From Pseudomonadota bacterium (GTDB lineage Bacteria; Pseudomonadota; Gammaproteobacteria; Steroidobacterales; Steroidobacteraceae), in contig JANXQL010000160.1 in assembly GCA_025356815.1 (NCBI GenBank), positions 1 to 39,094 of the forward strand: a stretch of DNA of 39,094 nt, given 5' to 3'. Shown here in pieces: positions 9,595 through 19,945 of this stretch. The position numbers and the translations under genes are program-made. The notes beneath the pieces are model-generated. The model did no database searches. It was not told the DNA's origin and worked only from the letters and a program-made list of their open reading frames with translations. The number at the start of each line of letters is the position of its first letter. Position 1 is the first letter of the stretch.

Positions 9595-10494
9595 ATGTCC
9601 AGCGTGTCAATGCGACAGATGCTGGAAGCGGGCGTCCATTTTGGACACCAGACCCGCTTCTGGAACCCGAAGATGGCCCCGTACATCTTTGGCGAACGCA
9701 ACAAAATCCACATTATCAACCTTGAGAAGACCCAGCCGCTGTTCGCGGAGGCTGCCGCCTTCATCAAGGGTGTCGTCGCCGATGGCGGCCGCGTGCTGTT
9801 CGTCGGCACCAAGCGCTCCGCCCGCGAGGCGGTGCAGCGTGAGGCGGCCCGCGCCAACATGCCCTACGTCAACCAGCGTTGGCTCGGCGGCATGCTCACG
9901 AATTTCAAGACCATCCGCCTGTCCGTCAAGCGACTGGCCGAGCTCGAGGACCTGATCGCCAGTGGCGCAATCGAGCGTCGCGGCAAGAAGGAAGCGCAGG
10001 TTCTGCGTCGCGAGAAGGAAAAGCTCAACCGCAGCCTCGGCGGCATCAAGAACATGGGCGCCCTGCCGGACGCGCTGTTCATCGTCGACGTCGGCCATGA
10101 AGGCATCGCGATCCAGGAAGCGAAGAAGCTCGGCATCCCGGTCGTCGCCATCGTCGACACCAACTGCTCGCCCGAGGGCGTGGACTACGTGATCCCCGGC
10201 AACGACGACGCCATGCGTGCGATCAACTTGTACGCGGCGGCGATCGCCGACGCCGTGCTTGAGGGCAAGTCCGCGGTACCGGAGATTCCGAGCGGCGAGG
10301 ACGAGTTCGTCGAGCTCGACGAGCAGGGCAATCCGCGTCGCAAGAGCGCCAACCGTCGCCGTCCGGCGCACGCTGCCGCCGTTGCGAAGAAGAGGCCGCC
10401 GGTCGACGTCGATGCAGTCGTCGCGGCCGCGCCGGTTTCCGAGGTTCCCGCCGCCGATGCCCCTGCCGCCGATGCGCCCGCCGCGAGCGAGTGA
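9595..10494 (+). CDS. rpsB: 30S ribosomal protein S2, with extended C-terminus
   Basis: Component of the small ribosomal subunit body, needed to recruit S1. The core [22 protein letters not shown]...YIFGERN is diagnostic. Two in-frame ATGs compete: 9589 is only 3 bases from the GGGAG ribosome site (9581-9585), while 9595 has a 9-base spacing, so 9595 is preferred (299 residues). E. coli S2 has 241 residues. The excess is a C-terminal tail from about residue 240: an Arg/Lys-rich part ([10 protein letters not shown]) followed by Ala/Pro/Val/Asp-rich sequence with [11 protein letters not shown] repeats. Such tails occur in some high-GC Proteobacteria; no role is evident here. tsf follows after 8 bases. 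Confidence 0.97.
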   Translation: MSSVSMRQMLEAGVHFGHQTRFWNPKMAPYIFGERNKIHIINLEKTQPLFAEAAAFIKGVVADGGRVLFVGTKRSAREAVQREAARANMPYVNQRWLGGMLTNFKTIRLSVKRLAELEDLIASGAIERRGKKEAQVLRREKEKLNRSLGGIKNMGALPDALFIVDVGHEGIAIQEAKKLGIPVVAIVDTNCSPEGVDYVIPGNDDAMRAINLYAAAIADAVLEGKSAVPEIPSGEDEFVELDEQGNPRRKSANRRRPAHAAAVAKKRPPVDVDAVVAAAPVSEVPAADAPAADAPAASE

Positions 10495-10502
10495 ACGACT
10501 AG

Positions 10503-11390
10503 ATGAACATTACGGCAGAAAGCGTCAAGCAGCTTCGCGAGCGTACCGGCGCGGGCATGATGGAGTGCAAGAAGGCCCTCGTGGAAGCGCAAGGCGACCT
10601 CGAGGCCGCCGCCGAGATCATGCGCAAGTCGGGCCTCACCAAGGCCGACAAGAAGGCCACGCGCATCGCAGCCGAGGGTCGCATCGCCTATGCCGGTAGC
10701 AGCGACGGCCACACCGGCGTGCTGGTCGAGGTCAACTGCGAGACCGACTTTGTCGCGCGCGAGTCGGACTTCGCCGCGTTCGCAGATGCCATCGCCGCGG
10801 CGGCACTCGCCTCGGGCGCCGAATCGACCGACGCGGTGCTCGCCGCCAAGGGTGGCGACGGCGTGGTGCTCGAGGAGCGTAGGCGTGCGCTGATCGCCAA
10901 GATCGGCGAGAACATCACCGTGCGTCGCCTGCAGCGCATTGCCTCGACGGGCGTGCTTGGCAGCTACCTGCACGGCACGCGCATCGGTGCGATCGTCGCC
11001 CTCGAGGGCGGCGACGTCGCGCTCGCGCGTGACTTGGCGATGCATGTCGCCGCGATCAACCCGCAGTACGTGGACGCAAGCCAGGTGCCGGCCGAGCAGC
11101 TCGCCAAGGAGAAGGAAATTCTCGTCGCGCAGGCAGCAGGCGAGGGCAAGCCGGCCGCGATCATCGAGAAGATGGTCGAGGGTCGGGTGCGCAAGTACCT
11201 GGCGGAGATCACGCTGGTGGGTCAGCCGTTTGTCAAGGACCCCGACACGAGCGTTGAGAAGCTGCTCAAGCAGGCCGCTGCCAGCGTCAAGGCGTTCGCG
11301 CGCCTGGAAGTCGGTGCCGGCATCGAGAAGAAGGTGGAGAACTTCGCCGACGAAGTGGCGGCCACGGTCAAGAGCAGCGAAAGGAAGTGA
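10503..11390 (+). CDS. tsf: Translation elongation factor Ts
   Basis: Nucleotide exchange factor that removes GDP from EF-Tu. The product has 295 residues. The N-terminal UBA-like module ([19 protein letters not shown]) contacts EF-Tu. TDFV at 81-84 is the motif that inserts into EF-Tu to disturb the Mg2+ site. The length matches the family (~280-295), with a subdomain-N and dimerisation core as usual. The ATG at 10503 lies 8 bases after rpsB, so the two are co-transcribed, matching the joint S2-controlled unit of E. coli. pyrH follows after 25 bases. Confidence 0.97.
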   Translation: MNITAESVKQLRERTGAGMMECKKALVEAQGDLEAAAEIMRKSGLTKADKKATRIAAEGRIAYAGSSDGHTGVLVEVNCETDFVARESDFAAFADAIAAAALASGAESTDAVLAAKGGDGVVLEERRRALIAKIGENITVRRLQRIASTGVLGSYLHGTRIGAIVALEGGDVALARDLAMHVAAINPQYVDASQVPAEQLAKEKEILVAQAAGEGKPAAIIEKMVEGRVRKYLAEITLVGQPFVKDPDTSVEKLLKQAAASVKAFARLEVGAGIEKKVENFADEVAATVKSSERK

Positions 11391-11415
11391 CCTTGGTCGC
11401 GAAGGGGCGCCGTTG

Positions 11416-12156
11416 ATGAGCCAAGTGCCCGCAGCCGCGAAGAAGTCCCGCTATCGCCGCATCCTGCTCAAGCTGAGCGGCGAAGCCCTCATGGGCGGCG
11501 GTGACTACGGGATCGATCCCGAGGTGCTCAAGCGCCTCGCGAACGAGATCATCGAGGTGCAGGCACGCGGCGTCCAGATCGCGGTGGTGGTCGGCGGCGG
11601 CAACATCTTCCGCGGCGCGGGCCTGGCCCGCGCCGGCATGGATCGCACTACCGGCGATCACATGGGCATGCTCGGCACCGTGATCAACGCGCTGGCGATG
11701 CAGGATGCACTGGAGGCGCTGGGCGCCTATGCGCGGGTGATGTCGGCCCTGCAAATCAACGAGGTCTGCGAGGATTACATCCGGCGCCGCGCGATCCGCC
11801 ACCTCGAGAAGGGCAGGGTCGTGCTGTTCGCCGCGGGCACGGGCAACCCGTTCTTCACGACCGACACGGCGGCGAGCCTGCGTGGTATCGAGATCGGGGC
11901 GGACATCCTGCTGAAGGCCACCAAGGTCAACGGCATCTACACGGACGATCCGCTCAAGAATCCCAACGCGACGCGCTATACGCACCTGACGTTCGACAAG
12001 GTCCTCAACGACCGCCTGAACGTCATGGACGCTACGGCGATCGTGATGTGCCGGGACAACGATCTCCCGCTGCAGGTCTTCAACCTTCACAATGCAGGCG
12101 ACCTGATGCGGATCATTGACGGCGAGGACGTCGGTACGGTCGTTTCGAACGACTGA
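11416..12156 (+). CDS. pyrH: UMP kinase
   Basis: Amino-acid-kinase-fold enzyme that phosphorylates UMP to UDP, feeding UTP, CTP and UDP-sugar pools; it is allosterically controlled by GTP and UTP in the family. The 246-residue product carries KLSGEALMG, the glycine loop [13 protein letters not shown], the [12 protein letters not shown] segment and the C-terminal LPLQVFNL. The ATG at 11416 has AAGGGG upstream with 8-base spacing. The frame is open much further upstream, but that part is the tsf gene in another frame. frr follows after 32 bases. Confidence 0.97.
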   Translation: MSQVPAAAKKSRYRRILLKLSGEALMGGGDYGIDPEVLKRLANEIIEVQARGVQIAVVVGGGNIFRGAGLARAGMDRTTGDHMGMLGTVINALAMQDALEALGAYARVMSALQINEVCEDYIRRRAIRHLEKGRVVLFAAGTGNPFFTTDTAASLRGIEIGADILLKATKVNGIYTDDPLKNPNATRYTHLTFDKVLNDRLNVMDATAIVMCRDNDLPLQVFNLHNAGDLMRIIDGEDVGTVVSND

Positions 12157-12188
12157 CCGGCTGGCGCTGGCGGCGACGGAGGAACGAG

Positions 12189-12746
12189 ATGATCGAAGCT
12201 CTCAAGAAGGACGCGGCCGAGCGCATGGCGAAGTGCGTTGCGGCCCTCAGGGTCGAGTTCAAGCGAATGCGCACCGGCCGTGCCAGCACCTCGCTGCTGG
12301 AGCACCTGAAGGTCGATTACTACGGCACCGAGACGCCGCTTTCGCAGGTCGCGAACGTCATCGTCGAGGACGCCCGCACGCTGGCCGTCTCGCCGTGGGA
12401 CAAGTCGATGATCCAGGTCATCGAAAAGGCGATCATGAAGTCGGACCTCGGGCTTACGCCCAACACGGCCGGCGCGGTCATCCGCCTGCCAATGCCGGCG
12501 CTCACCGAGGAGCGTCGCCGCGACCTGGTGAAGGTCGCCAAGCACGAGACGGAAAATGCACGTGTCGCGGTCCGCAACGTGCGCCGCGATGCGATGAACG
12601 ATCTCAAGGAGATGCTGAAGGAGAAGCTCGTCTCGCAGGACGACGACCGGCGAGCCCAGGACGACATCCAGAAGCTCACCGACCGCTTCGTCGCAGAATG
12701 CGACGCCGTGCTTGCCGAGAAGGAGAAGGATCTCCTCCAGGTGTGA
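12189..12746 (+). CDS. frr: Ribosome recycling factor
   Basis: With EF-G, splits the post-termination ribosome into subunits. The product has exactly 185 residues, the family length. Typical segments are the central LRTGRAS-like [29 protein letters not shown], and [12 protein letters not shown] in the long helical domain. The ATG at 12189 has a strong GGAGGA ribosome site (12178-12183) 5 bases upstream, the clearest in the block. uppS begins 17 bases after the stop. Confidence 0.98.
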   Translation: MIEALKKDAAERMAKCVAALRVEFKRMRTGRASTSLLEHLKVDYYGTETPLSQVANVIVEDARTLAVSPWDKSMIQVIEKAIMKSDLGLTPNTAGAVIRLPMPALTEERRRDLVKVAKHETENARVAVRNVRRDAMNDLKEMLKEKLVSQDDDRRAQDDIQKLTDRFVAECDAVLAEKEKDLLQV

Positions 12747-12763
12747 GGAGGTCCGTACGACCC

Positions 12764-13489
12764 GTGCGCGTCCCGCGGCACGTGGCGATCATCATGGACG
12801 GCAACGGCCGCTGGGCCGGGGCCCGGGCGCTGCCGCGTCCTGCCGGTCACCGGGCCGGCATCAAGCCCGTGCGCATGTGCATCGAGGAGAGCGTCAAGCG
12901 TGGCATCAAGGTGCTGACGCTATTCGCGTTCTCCAGCGAGAACTGGAAGCGCCCGGTGGCCGAGGTGAGCCTCCTGATGCAGCTGTTCCTCGAGTCGCTG
13001 GAGCGGGAGATCGAGGAACTCGCCGGTCGCGGCATCAGCGTGCGCTTCATCGGCTCGCGCGAGCAGCTCGCACCGGCGGTCGTTGCCAGCATGGAAGCCG
13101 CCGAGGCGCGCACCCGCGACAACGAGCGGCTGATGCTCGTGGTCGCGTTCGGTTACGGCGGCCGCTGGGACATCACCGCGGCGGCGCGGCGCCTCGCGAT
13201 CGCCTGCCGTGATGGCACGCTGCAGCCGGAGCAGATCGACGAGGCCCGCCTCGGCTGCGAGCTGTCGATCGGCGACCTGCCGGACCCGGACCTCTTCATC
13301 CGCACCGGCGGTGAGCAGCGCATCAGCAACTTCCTGCTGTGGAACCTCGCCTATACGGAGCTGTGGTTCACCGACACGCTGTGGCCTGCCTTTGGCGCCG
13401 CCGACTTCGGCGCCGCGATCGACAGCTACGCCGAGCGGGAGCGACGCTTCGGGCACGCCGTGGCGGCGTCGGGGGCCGACGCATGCTGA
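12764..13489 (+). CDS. uppS: Di-trans,poly-cis-undecaprenyl-diphosphate synthase (UppS/IspU)
   Basis: Condenses eight IPP units onto farnesyl diphosphate to make the C55 lipid carrier for peptidoglycan and LPS units. The chosen GTG start at 12764 gives 241 residues beginning RVPRHVAIIMDGNGRW. The catalytic Asp is D12 in MDGNGRW. Further family motifs are FAFSSENWKRP, YGGRWDI and RTGGEQRISNFLLW. A GAGGAGG site sits about 12 bases upstream. The frame is open further up through frr, but those codons are frr in another frame. The stop overlaps the cdsA ATG by 7 bases. Confidence 0.95.
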   Translation: MRVPRHVAIIMDGNGRWAGARALPRPAGHRAGIKPVRMCIEESVKRGIKVLTLFAFSSENWKRPVAEVSLLMQLFLESLEREIEELAGRGISVRFIGSREQLAPAVVASMEAAEARTRDNERLMLVVAFGYGGRWDITAAARRLAIACRDGTLQPEQIDEARLGCELSIGDLPDPDLFIRTGGEQRISNFLLWNLAYTELWFTDTLWPAFGAADFGAAIDSYAERERRFGHAVAASGADAC

Positions 13490-14292
13490 GGACGCGGATC
13501 GTGACCGCGCTGATCCTCGCGGCCGCGCTGCTCTTGGTGCTGTTCGCGGCGCCGCCAATCGCGGGCGTCGCCTTCTTCGGCGTGGCACTGCTGATCGGCG
13601 CCTGGGAATGGGCGCGGTTCGCCGGCCTGTACGCGCCGGCGGCGCGTCTGGCGTATGTCGCAGCCTGCGCGCTGCTCGGCGCGATGAGCTGGCGCGCGAC
13701 GCGCGACACCGCGCAACTGCTCAACCTCATGTTCGTGGCCGCCGCCTGGTGGATCGTCGCGCTGCTCTGGCTGAGCCTGCGCCCGACCGCCGTGTCGAAG
13801 ATCGCCGCGGGCCTCGCCGGCATGCTCGTGCTGGTGCCCACCTGGATCGCGATCAGCCGGCTGCTCGGGGGCGCCCCGGCGCCGGGCGGGGCGGCTCTGC
13901 TGATGTGCCTGCTGCTGCTGGTGTGGGCCGCCGACATCGGCGCGTACTTCGTCGGACGTCGCTGGGGCCGGCTCAAGCTGGCGCCACAGGTCAGCCCGAA
14001 CAAGACCTGGGAGGGCGTGCTCGGCGGCACGGCGCTCGCGCTCCTGGTCGGGTTGCTGGAGCTGCGCTGGCTGGGTTGCCCGAGCGTGCCCTACGTGGGC
14101 CTGACGCTGGTCATCGTCTGCGTCTCGATCATCGGCGACCTGACCGAGAGCATGTTCAAGCGCGTGGCGGGGCTCAAGGACAGTGGCGAGCTGCTGCCGG
14201 GCCACGGCGGCGTGCTCGATCGCATCGACAGCATCACCGCGGCGGCGCCGTTCTTCGTGCTCGGCCTGACCTGGCTTGGCGTGCTGCGGTGA
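13483..14292 (+). CDS. cdsA: Phosphatidate cytidylyltransferase (CDP-diglyceride synthase)
   Basis: Integral inner-membrane enzyme that makes CDP-diacylglycerol, the precursor of all phospholipids. The product has 269 residues with about eight hydrophobic spans. The C-terminal CDP-diglyceride synthetase signature is intact: [20 protein letters not shown] continuing to VLDRID (roughly residues 224-251). The ATG at 13483 is inside the uppS end (ATGCTGA overlap). The dxr ATG begins 7 bases after its stop. Confidence 0.96.
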   Translation: MLRTRIVTALILAAALLLVLFAAPPIAGVAFFGVALLIGAWEWARFAGLYAPAARLAYVAACALLGAMSWRATRDTAQLLNLMFVAAAWWIVALLWLSLRPTAVSKIAAGLAGMLVLVPTWIAISRLLGGAPAPGGAALLMCLLLLVWAADIGAYFVGRRWGRLKLAPQVSPNKTWEGVLGGTALALLVGLLELRWLGCPSVPYVGLTLVIVCVSIIGDLTESMFKRVAGLKDSGELLPGHGGVLDRIDSITAAAPFFVLGLTWLGVLR

Positions 14293-14299
14293 GTGGCCT

Positions 14300-15487
14300 A
14301 TGAAGGGCATCGCCGTCCTCGGCTCCACCGGCAGCATCGGCCAGAACACGCTGGACGTGGTCAGCCGTCACCCGGACCGCTACGAGGTGGTCGCGCTCAC
14401 GGCGCAGCGCCAGTGGCGGGCACTCGCCGCGCAGTGCCTGCGCTTTCGCCCACAGCTGGCGGTGCTGTCCGATCCCACCCACGTGCCCGAGCTGCGCGCC
14501 GCACTCGCCGCAAGCGGGCTCGGGACCGAGGTCGCAAGCGGCGAGGAGAGCCTACTGGCGGCCGCGACGCTGCCTCGCGCCGACTTTGTCATGGCCGCGA
14601 TCGTCGGCGCCGCGGGGCTTGCGCCGACGCTTGCCGCCGCGCGTGCCGGGCGGCGGGTGCTGCTCGCGAACAAGGAGGCGCTGGTGATGTCCGGGCGCCT
14701 GCTGCTGGAGGCCGTCGCCGACAGTGGTGCCGAGCTGCTGCCGATCGACAGCGAGCACAACGCGATCTTCCAGTGCCTGCCGTCCGCGCGGCCCGGCGTC
14801 GTGGCTGCGGGGGTCACGCGGATCTGGCTAACGGCCTCCGGGGGGCCGTTCCTGCGCCGGCCGCTGGCGAGCCTCGGCGCGGTCACCCCGGACGAGGCCT
14901 GTGCCCATCCGCGCTGGGTGATGGGGCGCAAGATTTCAGTGGATTCGGCGACCCTGATGAACAAGGGCCTGGAACTGATCGAGGCCGAGTTGCTGTTCGG
15001 CTTGCCGCCGGGTGGCGTCGAAGTCGTGATCCACCCCGAGAGCATCGTCCACTCGCTGGTCGCCTATGCCGACGGGTCGACGCTGGCCCAGCTGGGCAAC
15101 CCCGACATGCGCACCCCGATCGCGCATGCGCTCGCGTGGCCGGAGCGGATGGAGTCCGGTGTAGAATCCCTGGATATGCTCCGGCTGGGTGCCCTTCACT
15201 TCGAGGCACCCGACCGGGGCCGGTTTCCGTGCCTGAGGCTGGCCGAGGCGGCCGCTCGCAGCGGTGGCACGGCGGCGGCGATCCTAAATGCCGCCAACGA
15301 GGTTGCTGTCGCTGCATTCCTGGAGGGGCGTTTGAACTTTACGGCCATCGCCGCGGTCATTGAACGCGTACTTGAACGTCAGTCGAGCACGCCGATGCAC
15401 TCGCTCGCCGACGTGCTGGCGGCCGATGGCGAGTCGCGGCGGCGGGCATCTGAACTGGTGGCGGGCTTCGCGGGAGAGACGGCGTGA
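14300..15487 (+). CDS. dxr: 1-deoxy-D-xylulose 5-phosphate reductoisomerase
   Basis: NADPH-dependent enzyme that makes 2-C-methyl-D-erythritol 4-phosphate, the committed step of the MEP isoprenoid pathway and the fosmidomycin target. The 395-residue product begins with the nucleotide-binding loop GSTGSIG at 8-14. [12 protein letters not shown] and [11 protein letters not shown] carry active-site and metal-binding residues. [15 protein letters not shown] is the second conserved block. In E. coli dxr comes before uppS; here it follows cdsA. Its product flows through IspDF (34330-35508) toward UppS next door. The stop overlaps the rseP GTG (GTGA). Confidence 0.97.
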   Translation: MKGIAVLGSTGSIGQNTLDVVSRHPDRYEVVALTAQRQWRALAAQCLRFRPQLAVLSDPTHVPELRAALAASGLGTEVASGEESLLAAATLPRADFVMAAIVGAAGLAPTLAAARAGRRVLLANKEALVMSGRLLLEAVADSGAELLPIDSEHNAIFQCLPSARPGVVAAGVTRIWLTASGGPFLRRPLASLGAVTPDEACAHPRWVMGRKISVDSATLMNKGLELIEAELLFGLPPGGVEVVIHPESIVHSLVAYADGSTLAQLGNPDMRTPIAHALAWPERMESGVESLDMLRLGALHFEAPDRGRFPCLRLAEAAARSGGTAAAILNAANEVAVAAFLEGRLNFTAIAAVIERVLERQSSTPMHSLADVLAADGESRRRASELVAGFAGETA

Positions 15488-16857
15488 GCTTCGGAGGGGT
15501 CCAGATACTGTCGTTCATCGTCGCGATTGGCGTGCTTGTCGCCGTGCATGAGTACGGCCATTTCTGGGTCGCCCGGCGCCTCGGCTTCAAGGTGCTGCGC
15601 TTCTCGATCGGCTTCGGGCGGCCGATTGCCCGGCGACTCGGCCGGGATGGCGTCGAGTACGTGATCGGCCTGATCCCGCTCGGCGGCTATGTGCGGCTCG
15701 CGGACGAGCGCGAAGGCCCGGTCGCCGAGGAGGACCTGGGCCGTGCCTTCAACCGTCGCCCCTGGTGGCAGCGCGTGCTGGTGCTGGTGGCCGGTGCCGG
15801 TGCCAACTTCCTGTTTGCGATCGTGGCGTTCTGGTGCCTGTACCTGGCCGGCGTGCCGGGCTTGAAACCGCTGATCGGCGAGGTGCGTACCGATTCGTAC
15901 GCCGCGCAGGCCGGGCTCAGGAGCGGCGACGAGATCGTCGCCGTCGATGGCGCGCCGGTGGCAACCATCGAGTCGGCCGTGATCGGGACGCTTTACCAGA
16001 TGATCGATGACGGTCGGATCGACCTGCAGGTGCGCCGCGATGGCGTGGTCGCACCGGTCGTGATCCGGATCCCGCCGGAGCGGCGGCGCGCGCTGACCGA
16101 GCCCGGTGCCTGGTCGGAGGGCCTCGGCTTTGGCTTCGTGCGTCCGCACATCCCGGTCATCGTCGGTCGCGTCATCGCGGGGGGCGCTGCCGCCGCCGCG
16201 GGCCTGAAGGCCAATGACGAGATCCTCGCGATCAACGGCGAGCGGATGACCGAGTTCGTCGACTTTCGCGCGTCGATCGCCAGGCGCGCCGGCACCACGG
16301 TCGAACTCGACGTTCGCCGCGGCCCGGCGGACCTGCGCCTGCCGGTGGCAGTGCGTGGCGAGGTCGATCCCGCCGACCCCGAGCACCGGCAGGTCGGCCG
16401 CATCGGCATCGCGCCGGGCGGGGTGGCGTCATTCCCAGCATCGGTGCAGGTGCTGGAGCGATATGGCCCGCTGGCCGCGATCGGCCCCGCGCTGCACCGT
16501 ACCTGGCAGACGACCGCGGTCACGCTGAAGTTCCTGTGGCGGATGGTCACCGGCGACGTCTCGCTGAAGAACGTCAACGGCCCGATCAGCATCGCCGCCT
16601 ATGCCGGCATCAGCGCCCGCGAGGGGCTCTCGTCCTTCCTCACCTTCCTGGCCGCGGTCAGCATCAGCCTCGGCGTGCTGAACCTGATGCCGGTGCCCGT
16701 GCTCGATGGCGGTCAGGTCGTGTACCAGCTCGTCGAAGCCATCAAGGGAAGCCCTCTTTCGATCCGCCTGCAGGCCGTCGGCCAGCAGGTCGGCATCGCA
16801 CTGCTGCTGCTCCTGATGAGCCTTGCCTTCTACAACGACCTGCGGCACTTCGGCTAG
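15484..16857 (+). CDS. rseP: Site-2 intramembrane zinc metalloprotease RseP
   Basis: Inner-membrane protease that cuts the anti-sigma factor RseA within the membrane during the sigma-E envelope response and also clears leftover signal peptides. The product has 457 residues. The zinc motif HEYGH is at 22-26 in the first span. The second metal/active-site motif [10 protein letters not shown] is at 400-409, with Asp408 as a ligand. Between them lie two PDZ domains ([19 protein letters not shown]... and [19 protein letters not shown]...). The start is GTG at 15484, overlapping the dxr stop. Placed just before bamA and skp, genes whose products it helps to monitor. Confidence 0.96.
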   Translation: MSFGGVQILSFIVAIGVLVAVHEYGHFWVARRLGFKVLRFSIGFGRPIARRLGRDGVEYVIGLIPLGGYVRLADEREGPVAEEDLGRAFNRRPWWQRVLVLVAGAGANFLFAIVAFWCLYLAGVPGLKPLIGEVRTDSYAAQAGLRSGDEIVAVDGAPVATIESAVIGTLYQMIDDGRIDLQVRRDGVVAPVVIRIPPERRRALTEPGAWSEGLGFGFVRPHIPVIVGRVIAGGAAAAAGLKANDEILAINGERMTEFVDFRASIARRAGTTVELDVRRGPADLRLPVAVRGEVDPADPEHRQVGRIGIAPGGVASFPASVQVLERYGPLAAIGPALHRTWQTTAVTLKFLWRMVTGDVSLKNVNGPISIAAYAGISAREGLSSFLTFLAAVSISLGVLNLMPVPVLDGGQVVYQLVEAIKGSPLSIRLQAVGQQVGIALLLLLMSLAFYNDLRHFG

Positions 16858-16890
16858 CCGCACGGTTAACGATAAGGGACTCTGACCCGC

Positions 16891-19329
16891 ATGCGACCCC
16901 GGCTTTCCCGCGCCGTTACCCTAGCCGTTGCGCTCGCGCTCGGCTCCGCCGTCTGCGATGCGCAGACGCTTACGCCCGCACAGGGCGAGTTCACCGTCGG
17001 CGACATCAAGGTCGAAGGCCTGCAGCGCATTGCTGAAGGAACGGTCTACAACTACCTGCCGGTCAGCCTCGGCGACCGGATGACGCACCAGAAGGTCGAG
17101 GAGTCCCTGCGGGCGCTGTACGCGACCGGCTTCTTCCGTGACGTCGAGCTGCGCCAGGACGGCAACACCCTGATCGTCGCGGTGCGCGAGCGTCCGTCGA
17201 TCGAGAGCTTCGAGCTCAAGGGCAACAAGGACATCAAGACCGAGGATCTGCAGAAGAGCCTCAAGAACGTCGGACTCGCCACGGGCAAGACCTTCGATCG
17301 CAGCGTCCTGGAGGATGTCACCCAGTACCTGACCGACCAGTACTACTCGCGCGGCAAGTACGCCGTGAAAGTCGACACCAAGGTCGAGGACGTGCCGGGC
17401 AACAAGGTCAAGATCGCGATCGACATCAAGGAAGGCAAGCGCGCGGTCATCCGCCAAATCAATTTCGTCGGCGACACCAAGTACCCGCCGAAGAAGATCC
17501 TCGAGACGCTGGAGCTTAAGACCCCGAACTGGCTGTCCTGGTACAAGCAGGACGACCGCTACTCGCGCGAGTCGCTGCAGGGCGACCTCGAGAAGCTGCG
17601 TTCCTGGTACATGGACCGCGGCTACGCGAACTTCCAGATCGAGTCGACGCAAGTCGCAATCGCGCCTGAGAAGGACGATATCTTCATCACCGTCAACGTG
17701 ACCGAAGGTGACGTCTACAAGGTGTCCGAGGTGAAGCTCGCAGGCACCATGGTCGTGCCGGAGTCCGACCTCAAGCGACTGTTGCTGGTGCAGCCGGGCC
17801 AGACCTACTCGAAGAAGCTGGTCACCTCCACGCAGGAGCTGATGAACTACCGGCTCGGGGCGGAAGGCTACGCGTTCGCCAAGATCGAGCCCGTGCCGAC
17901 CACCGATGCCGAGAAGAAGACCGTCTCGCTGACGTTCTTCATCGATCCGGGCAATCGCGCCTACGTGCGCCAGATCAACTTCAAGAACGTCAACTCAATC
18001 AACGACGAGGTACTGCGGCGCGAAATGCGCCAGATGGAGGGCTCGTGGCTCTCCAACCAGGCGGTCGAGCGCTCCAAGCAGCGCCTGCAGCGCCTGCCGT
18101 ACATCGAGAAGGTCGAGAGCGAGAACAAGCCGGTCGCAGGCACCCCCGACCTCGTGGACGTGGAGTTCGACGTCAAGGAAGGCCTGCCGGGCCAGTTTGG
18201 CGGCGGCATTGGCTACTCGCAGTCGCAGAAGCTGATCCTCAACGGCAACTTCGTGCACTCGAACTTCATGGGGCGCGGCGAGCGCATTGCGGCGGAGATC
18301 AACGCCGGCAAGTACTCGAGCATCTACAGCGTCTCGCACACCAACCCTGCGACGACGATCGACGGCATCGCGCGCACGATTTCGTTCAGCTATCGCAAGA
18401 CCACGCAGTTCGTCTCCGCGGCGTCGCAGTTCTCCACCTCGATGCTCAATGGCGCGATCGAGTGGGGCATCCCGATCTCGGAATACCAGGGCCTGCGTTT
18501 TGGCATGACGGTGTCGAGCAACGAACTGCTCGCCAGCGACTCGAGCAGCGCGCGCGAGGCGGTCAACTGGGTGCGCAGCAACGGTCACCCGTTCGTGCGC
18601 ACCGCGACCAGCTACGACGGCACGGGTGCGACCACGACCTTCGACTTCTTCGGCTCGCGCTTCAACGTGTTCGAGGCGGTGGCGGGCTGGAGCTTTGACA
18701 GCCGCAACCGCTCGATCTTCGCCGACCGCGGCACGCGCGTCGCGCTGCAGGGGTCCTACGCGCTGCCGGGCACGGCGGTGCGTTACTACACGACCAACTT
18801 CGACTTTCTGAAGCTGACGCCGCTGCCTGCGCACTTCACCTTCGCCCTCAAGGCGCAGGTCGCCTACGGCAACAAGCTCGGCAACTCGACCGCGCTGCCG
18901 CCGTTCAGGCAGTTCTACGGTGGCGGCCCGGATACGGTGCGCGGCTACCGCGAGAGCCGGCTGGGTCCGAAGGACAGCTTCGGCAACCCCTACGGAGGCA
19001 ACCTGATGACCGTTGCCAGCGCCGAGATCCTGTTCCCGACCCCCGAGAAGTGGAAGGCGAACGTCCGGGTGAGCGCGTTCTACGACATGGGCAACGTGTT
19101 CTCGACCTGCTGCACCAGCTTCGTCGGCGCCGACCGGGTGACGCCCGTCAATTACAAGTTCAGCTACAATAATCTCAAGCGCTCGACCGGTATCGCCGTC
19201 CAGTGGCTCGCGCCGCTCGGTATCTTCCGATTCAGCTACGCCGTGCCGCTGAACGCAAGCAAGGGTAATGGGATTACCTATGCCGACGAGCGCGAGGGCT
19301 TCCAGTTCTCCATCGGGTCAGCTTTCTGA
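16891..19329 (+). CDS. bamA: Outer membrane protein assembly factor BamA (Omp85)
   Basis: Central component of the BAM complex that folds beta-barrel proteins into the outer membrane. The 812-residue product has a signal peptide (~24 residues, ending near AVCDA). Five POTRA domains follow to about residue 425 (the first begins FTVGDIKVEGLQRI), then the C-terminal 16-strand barrel. The barrel carries the conserved loop-6 motif VRGY in PDTVRGYRES. It ends FQFSIGSAF, a normal beta-signal with terminal Phe. Two adjacent cysteines, C740-C741, lie in a presumed surface loop. The ATG at 16891 has AAGGGA ~11 bases upstream. No sigma-E promoter was recognised in the 33-base gap after rseP. Confidence 0.97.
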   Translation: MRPRLSRAVTLAVALALGSAVCDAQTLTPAQGEFTVGDIKVEGLQRIAEGTVYNYLPVSLGDRMTHQKVEESLRALYATGFFRDVELRQDGNTLIVAVRERPSIESFELKGNKDIKTEDLQKSLKNVGLATGKTFDRSVLEDVTQYLTDQYYSRGKYAVKVDTKVEDVPGNKVKIAIDIKEGKRAVIRQINFVGDTKYPPKKILETLELKTPNWLSWYKQDDRYSRESLQGDLEKLRSWYMDRGYANFQIESTQVAIAPEKDDIFITVNVTEGDVYKVSEVKLAGTMVVPESDLKRLLLVQPGQTYSKKLVTSTQELMNYRLGAEGYAFAKIEPVPTTDAEKKTVSLTFFIDPGNRAYVRQINFKNVNSINDEVLRREMRQMEGSWLSNQAVERSKQRLQRLPYIEKVESENKPVAGTPDLVDVEFDVKEGLPGQFGGGIGYSQSQKLILNGNFVHSNFMGRGERIAAEINAGKYSSIYSVSHTNPATTIDGIARTISFSYRKTTQFVSAASQFSTSMLNGAIEWGIPISEYQGLRFGMTVSSNELLASDSSSAREAVNWVRSNGHPFVRTATSYDGTGATTTFDFFGSRFNVFEAVAGWSFDSRNRSIFADRGTRVALQGSYALPGTAVRYYTTNFDFLKLTPLPAHFTFALKAQVAYGNKLGNSTALPPFRQFYGGGPDTVRGYRESRLGPKDSFGNPYGGNLMTVASAEILFPTPEKWKANVRVSAFYDMGNVFSTCCTSFVGADRVTPVNYKFSYNNLKRSTGIAVQWLAPLGIFRFSYAVPLNASKGNGITYADEREGFQFSIGSAF

Positions 19330-19367
19330 TGAATATCAATCCTTTGTCCTACACAGGTCTGTCCTCC

Positions 19368-19925
19368 ATGCGTATTTCCTCCCTTGCCCTGATCGTCGTC
19401 GGCGCCGTCGGCCTCGCGCTCACGCCCGCCGCGTACGCCGAGTCCCAGAAGATCGCCGTCGTCGACAGCCAGCGGCTGCTCGCCGAAGCCCCCCAGGCCC
19501 GCGCCGTGAGCCAGGCGCTGGAAGGCGAGTTCGGTCCCCGCCAGAAGACCATCGAGTCCCAGAAGAAGGACTTCGAGGGGCGCGCGCAGAAGTTCGAGCG
19601 CGACCAGGCGACGATGTCCGAGTCCGAGCGCAACAAGACCCAGCGCGAGCTGCGTGATGCGCAGCTGAACCTCGAGCGCCGCGCGAAGGAGTTCCAGGAG
19701 GACGTCCAGCTGCGCCAGAACGAGGAGCTGCAGCGCCTGCAGAAGGTGATCTACGAGTCGGTGCGCACCTACGCGAAGGCGCAGGGCTACGACATCGTGC
19801 TCGCCGGCGGCGTGATCTACAGCAGCGAGTCGGTCGACATCACCGCGGCGGTGCTGACCAACCTGACCAGCAAGGCTGCTGCCGCGCCCGCAGCGCCGGC
19901 AGCGCCCGCGCCGAAGAAGCCCTGA
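19368..19925 (+). CDS. skp: Periplasmic chaperone Skp (OmpH family)
   Basis: Trimeric periplasmic holdase that carries unfolded outer-membrane proteins to BAM. The chosen ATG at 19368 gives a clean signal peptide, MRISSLALIVVGAVGLALTP followed by AAYA, and a mature start near ESQKIAVVD. 185 residues in total. An ATG at 19329 overlapping the bamA stop (TGATG) would add 13 residues and could be used through coupling. The middle is a long charged coiled coil (about residues 50-125), the tentacles of the trimer. The C-terminus has an Ala/Pro tail (APAAPAAPAPKKP) not found in E. coli Skp. lpxD follows after 20 bases. Confidence 0.92.
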   Translation: MRISSLALIVVGAVGLALTPAAYAESQKIAVVDSQRLLAEAPQARAVSQALEGEFGPRQKTIESQKKDFEGRAQKFERDQATMSESERNKTQRELRDAQLNLERRAKEFQEDVQLRQNEELQRLQKVIYESVRTYAKAQGYDIVLAGGVIYSSESVDITAAVLTNLTSKAAAAPAAPAAPAPKKP

Positions 19926-19945
19926 CCGGCACGGTCCGCAGTCCC

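Noticed and set aside
10440-10494. Short PAADAP repeats as a DNA repeat or recombination site
   Set aside because: They are only a few codons, in frame, and explained by the low-complexity tail of S2.
16858-16890. Sigma-E promoter in front of bamA
   Set aside because: No GGAACTT-like -35 with a suitable -10 in the 33-base gap or just before it.
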